The notes beneath the pieces are model-generated. The model saw only the letters and a program-made list of their open reading frames with translations. It was not told where the DNA came from and ran no database searches. Position numbers and translations under genes: made by a program. Of a stretch of 64,000 bases of DNA, positions 60,915 to 64,000 are shown in pieces; within the stretch, counting starts at the first letter, position 1, and each line of letters begins with the position of its first letter. Source of the DNA: Streptomyces geranii (GTDB taxonomy: Bacteria; Actinomycetota; Actinomycetes; Streptomycetales; Streptomycetaceae); the NCBI RefSeq assembly GCF_002954775.1, contig NZ_PJME01000029.1, positions 1 to 64,000 of the forward strand, given 5' to 3'.

Positions 60915-63242
60915 ATGGGGGTGGGACGCGTGGGACGTACGAGTCTGCGCACGGTGTCGAGAAGGAGACGGGCCAGGGGTGGGGCGGTCTCGGCTGCGGC
61001 GGCCCTGGCCGTGGTGGCCGGGCTGCTGCAGTTCACGTCCCCGGTGGCCGTCGCGGCCGTCGCCGGGGACATGCCGACCGTCACCCTGCCCGGCGCGCAG
61101 CGGACGGCGCCACGGGTGGGGTTCCTGACCGCCGCCGACGCCTCCGGGTACCTGGCCGCACCGGGCATCCCCGGGGCTCCCCTCTCCCCGGCGGCGGCGT
61201 GGAGAGGGCGCGACGGCTCGACCAAGTGGATAGCGGAACGGCCGAACACGATCGCCTACAACGGCGGCCTCGGGCTGACCAGGGTCCCGGCGACCCCGCA
61301 GACGAGGAACGTCTACGAGATCCGGCGCTTCGCCACCGACAAGGTGACCCGGTTCTCCCTGCCGGTCGCCGACCGGGGCACCGCCGTCTTCGCCGAGAAC
61401 CGGCTGCTGGTCGCCCGCAAGGTCGGCGGCAAGTGGACGCTCCACCTGCTGGAGACACCGGCGGGCGGCGGGAAGCCGGTCGAGCGGCCGGTGACCGGAC
61501 TGGCGGACGACTTCAGCGGGTCGGTCACCTACGCGACGTCGGACAAGCGGGGAGCCGCGTTCGGGTACACGACGGACGACGGCAAGTACACCAGGCGCAA
61601 CCTGCTCCTCGACTTCGGCACCGCCACGGCGACCTATGTGCCGAGCGACGACTTCTACGACCTCTCGTCCCCCCACCTCGCCGGTGACACGGTGAGCTAC
61701 CTGGGCTACAGCAGGCAGACCGCGGACACCCGCCTGTACGTCATCGACCGCGCGCGTCCGGAGGTCCCCGGCCGCCTTCTCGACACTCCGCGAGGCGACC
61801 TCCTGGCCACCCGCGTGATCGGGGGCTGGGTGCTGTACCCCGGCGGCGCCAACAACGGCATCGTCGCCGTTCCGGTGACCGGCGGCCCGGCGCGGACTCT
61901 GCTGCCCGCCTCGTACCAGCAGTTCGTCGACGGCGACGACGGCAGTTTCTTCATCGAGGGCGGTACGGACGCCAAGCACTGGGCGGTCCAGCGGGTCACC
62001 CTCGGCTCGGACGGGGTCCCGGTCTTCAAGCCGGTGGGGGCGCCGCTGCCCCCGGTCTCGGTGTACGAGGCCGGTGGCGTCGCCGTCGACCAGGGGCGGG
62101 TGCTGCTCGGCACCGAGCGCAAGAACGGGTTCTACCCGTATCCCGGCACCGATCTCACCGCCTTCGCGCTCTCCCTGACGGCCGACGGTACGTTGAGCGC
62201 CGCCCCGCCGCAGAGCCTGGGCAGCCTCGGGTACACGGAGTCCAACCCCTCGTACGACGTCCACTGCTACGCCGACTGCCTGCGCTTCACCAGCAACGGG
62301 GAGGGCGGCATCCCGCACCCGGAGCAGTGGGTGACGGGCGTCGTGGCCGCGTCCGCCTCGTACCGGGTGCAGAGGGACGGGCTGGGGCTCAGCAAGCGGG
62401 TGTTCGACGGGGAGAAGACGCTGGCCGTCGATTCCTGGCCGGCCGCCGCCCTGTGGGGGAGCACCCTGTGGACCGCCCGGACCGTCTCGGGCAGGCCGAC
62501 GTTCGAGACGTACGCGCTGCCGTCCATGCGGAAGCTGGGCAGCCAGGTGCTCGCCTCCTGCCTGCCGACGGATCTGCAGGTGGTGGGCCGGTACGTCTAC
62601 TGGTCCTGTGGCCCGGACAAGGCGGCGGTCGTCTACGACCAGAAGACCCGCTCGACGCAGAGCGTGCCGCGGGGTTACGCGAAGCTCGCCGACGGCTACC
62701 TGGTCTCGCAGGACAACAAGGCGGGCAAGCTGCTGATCACCTATCTGAAGGGCGCGGTCCCGGCCGCCAGGGTCGGTACGAAGGAGCTGGGTCCGCTGCC
62801 GTCCCCGCCGTTCGCTCCGGTGGACCGGCGTGGGCGGTTCTGGAACGTGGACCGGTTCGGCGGTCCGGTCGCCTACCTGACGGCGTCCGGTGCCGTGACG
62901 GTGAAGTGGCCGCAGGTGACCGTCTCGCCGCTCGCGGCGACCGACGCCTCCGTCCCCACCTCCATCGATCCGCGCGAGGGGGGCGGTGACTTCGAGGGCG
63001 TCTGGCACCTGAACAGACCGGTCGCGACCTGGAAGCTGACCGTCACCGACTCGGCGGGCGCCGTCGTGCGGACCCTCAGCGGCGGCCGGGTCCACGGGAA
63101 GATCGCCGTGACCTGGGACGGGCGTACTGCGAACGGGGCTCTGGTCCGCGCGGGCACCTACCGGGTGACCCTGACCGCCCGTACCGCGAACGGCACACCC
63201 AGGAACGCGGTGGTCCACGACAAGCCGCTGACCGTTCGGTAG
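60915..63242 (+). CDS. large secreted protein with C-terminal FlgD Ig-like domain
   Basis: A 775-residue exported protein from ATG 60915. The basic N-terminus and hydrophobic core (RRRRARGGAVSAAAALAVVA, GLLQFTSP) form the signal peptide, cleaved near VAAVAG. The middle 600 residues are beta-rich with repeated units such as GGWVLYPGGANNGIVAVPVT and GTERKNGFYPYPGTDLTAFA, suggesting a beta-propeller. Residues about 700-765 resemble the FlgD Ig-like fold (WKLTVTDSAGAVVRTLSGGR, IAVTWDGRTANGALVRAGTY). Relatives are secreted and of unknown function. It lies between kynU and the putative formamidase and carries the shared bipartite promoter. Confidence 0.82.
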   Translation: MGVGRVGRTSLRTVSRRRRARGGAVSAAAALAVVAGLLQFTSPVAVAAVAGDMPTVTLPGAQRTAPRVGFLTAADASGYLAAPGIPGAPLSPAAAWRGRDGSTKWIAERPNTIAYNGGLGLTRVPATPQTRNVYEIRRFATDKVTRFSLPVADRGTAVFAENRLLVARKVGGKWTLHLLETPAGGGKPVERPVTGLADDFSGSVTYATSDKRGAAFGYTTDDGKYTRRNLLLDFGTATATYVPSDDFYDLSSPHLAGDTVSYLGYSRQTADTRLYVIDRARPEVPGRLLDTPRGDLLATRVIGGWVLYPGGANNGIVAVPVTGGPARTLLPASYQQFVDGDDGSFFIEGGTDAKHWAVQRVTLGSDGVPVFKPVGAPLPPVSVYEAGGVAVDQGRVLLGTERKNGFYPYPGTDLTAFALSLTADGTLSAAPPQSLGSLGYTESNPSYDVHCYADCLRFTSNGEGGIPHPEQWVTGVVAASASYRVQRDGLGLSKRVFDGEKTLAVDSWPAAALWGSTLWTARTVSGRPTFETYALPSMRKLGSQVLASCLPTDLQVVGRYVYWSCGPDKAAVVYDQKTRSTQSVPRGYAKLADGYLVSQDNKAGKLLITYLKGAVPAARVGTKELGPLPSPPFAPVDRRGRFWNVDRFGGPVAYLTASGAVTVKWPQVTVSPLAATDASVPTSIDPREGGGDFEGVWHLNRPVATWKLTVTDSAGAVVRTLSGGRVHGKIAVTWDGRTANGALVRAGTYRVTLTARTANGTPRNAVVHDKPLTVR

Positions 63243-63282
63243 GCGGGCCGCCTCCGCTTCCGCCTCCGCCTGCTGCTGACTG

Positions 63283-63318
63283 CCGGGCCCGGCCGTGACT
63301 CCTCACGGCCGGGCCCGG
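63283..63318. terminator. terminator after the secreted protein
   Basis: A 16-bp perfect stem (CCGGGCCCGGCCGTGA with its complement), loop CTCC, 40 bases after the stop. Confidence 0.85.
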
Positions 63319-63499
63319 TCGTATTCGCTCGTGTTCGTCCAGGTCGGACGGGTCGGGGACGAACACGGCAGAACCGTTCAGCCCTCCCCGACCGCGACAT
63401 CCGTGTGTCGGCGGGCCTCACCGGGCCTGATAGCGTCCCGGCAACGGCCGTGTTTCCCTCCGGCCCACCAAATCCGTTTCGTCGGTGAGAGGTTGGAGC

Positions 63500-64000
63500 A
63501 TGCCGGACGATGCCGTGGCCGTGCGCGCGGCGGAAGAGGAGCGGTCCGCCTTCTCGCACCCGCCCGTCGACCCCGACGTCACCGCCGCGTACGGCGACCA
63601 CCCCGACCAGGTGATCGACTTCTACGCCCCGCAGGGTCCCGAGCCCCGCTCCGCCGACGGTTCCGTGCCGCTCGTCGTCGTGCTGCACGGGGGTGCCTGG
63701 CGGGCGCCGTACGACCGCCGGCACATCACGCCGTTCGCCGCCTTCCTGGCCCGGCGCGGGTTCGCCGTGGCCAACGTGGAGTACCGGCGGGGCGGCGACG
63801 ATGCCGCCGTCGCCGGGCGCTGGCCCGACACCTTCGACGACGTCGCGGCGGCGCTGGACGCCCTGCCCGCGCTCGTACGGGCCCACCTCCCGCAGGCCGA
63901 CCCGCGCCGCATGGTCGTCACCGGGCACTCGGCCGGCGGGCACCTCGCCCTCTGGGTCGCCGCCCGGCACCTGCTGCCCGCCGACGCCCCCTGGTTCACG
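63500..64000 (+). CDS. alpha/beta hydrolase, probable kynurenine formamidase (partial)
   Basis: 167 residues are visible before the window ends. ATG 63500 has AGGTTGGAG upstream. It has the HGGxW motif (VVVLHGGAWRAPYDRRH) typical of arylformamidases and related esterases, and the nucleophile elbow GHSAGGHLALW. An HGG-type hydrolase near kynA and kynU would supply the missing step, N-formylkynurenine to kynurenine. The sequence supports the fold; the substrate is inferred from neighbourhood. An acidic N-terminal stretch (VRAAEEERSAFSHPPVDPDV) precedes the domain. The catalytic Asp and His lie outside. Confidence 0.78.
   Translation, partial: MPDDAVAVRAAEEERSAFSHPPVDPDVTAAYGDHPDQVIDFYAPQGPEPRSADGSVPLVVVLHGGAWRAPYDRRHITPFAAFLARRGFAVANVEYRRGGDDAAVAGRWPDTFDDVAAALDALPALVRAHLPQADPRRMVVTGHSAGGHLALWVAARHLLPADAPWFT

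Overview
The window is a very GC-rich actinobacterial chromosome segment, almost certainly Streptomyces. The signs are the dnaK-grpE-dnaJ-hspR heat-shock operon with HspR-type HAIR operators (a second one lies before clpB), GTG/TTG and leaderless starts, an actinobacterial dcd, pyrE and class II fba, the kynA-kynU pair, and many secreted or LuxR-type paralogues.

Layout. Bases 1-6661 look like one end of an integrative element: the 3' end of an upstream gene, an excisionase, a tyrosine integrase, then a four-gene cargo. The cargo is an uncharacterised protein, an HTH-ImmA/IrrE protease, a GNAT-PIN-ASCH-like fusion, and an ASCH protein. It stops against a tRNA-Gly(CCC) gene whose 3' end faces the element. 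Ordinary chromosome follows: a small zinc-ribbon protein, dcd, a phosphoribosyltransferase and a Yip1 membrane protein (7.0-9.5 kb). Three secreted or lipoprotein FG-GAP seven-repeat proteins (9.6-14.0 kb), a membrane heterodisulfide-reductase-like Fe-S protein and a MraY/WecA-like protein (14.2-17.8 kb) lead to the dnaK operon (17.9-22.1 kb).

22.1-30.7 kb holds four paralogous secreted PA14-fibronectin III proteins with a PLP-dependent lyase between them. 31-36 kb holds an orphan sugar-binding lipoprotein and the ATP-grasp / alpha-E / transglutaminase operon. 36.4-40.1 kb holds three related LuxR-type regulators, a secreted 66-residue peptide and a Rieske-like small protein in which both ligand histidines are arginine. 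clpB and a YbjN protein follow. A small accessory patch (43.7-46.3 kb) carries a decayed PIN toxin-antitoxin pair, a winged-helix/RHH pair and a complete YefM-YoeB module. The right end carries a secreted Ig-like protein, an aminotransferase, a Cys/Gly-rich membrane peptide, DUF2617 plus a membrane spermidine synthase, a CoxG-like protein, an epimerase, pyrE, fba, a DHA2-type exporter, DUF3151, kynA, kynU, a large secreted protein and the start of a probable kynurenine formamidase.

Two observations stand out. First, the integrase-linked 1819-6408 cargo has the composition of an undescribed defence or toxin-antitoxin operon. Second, six promoters for secreted proteins scattered over 50 kb share one bipartite element (CCGTACAACC, 15 bases, then GRGTC), suggesting a dedicated sigma factor controlling the FG-GAP, PA14-FN3 and FlgD-Ig genes as one regulon.
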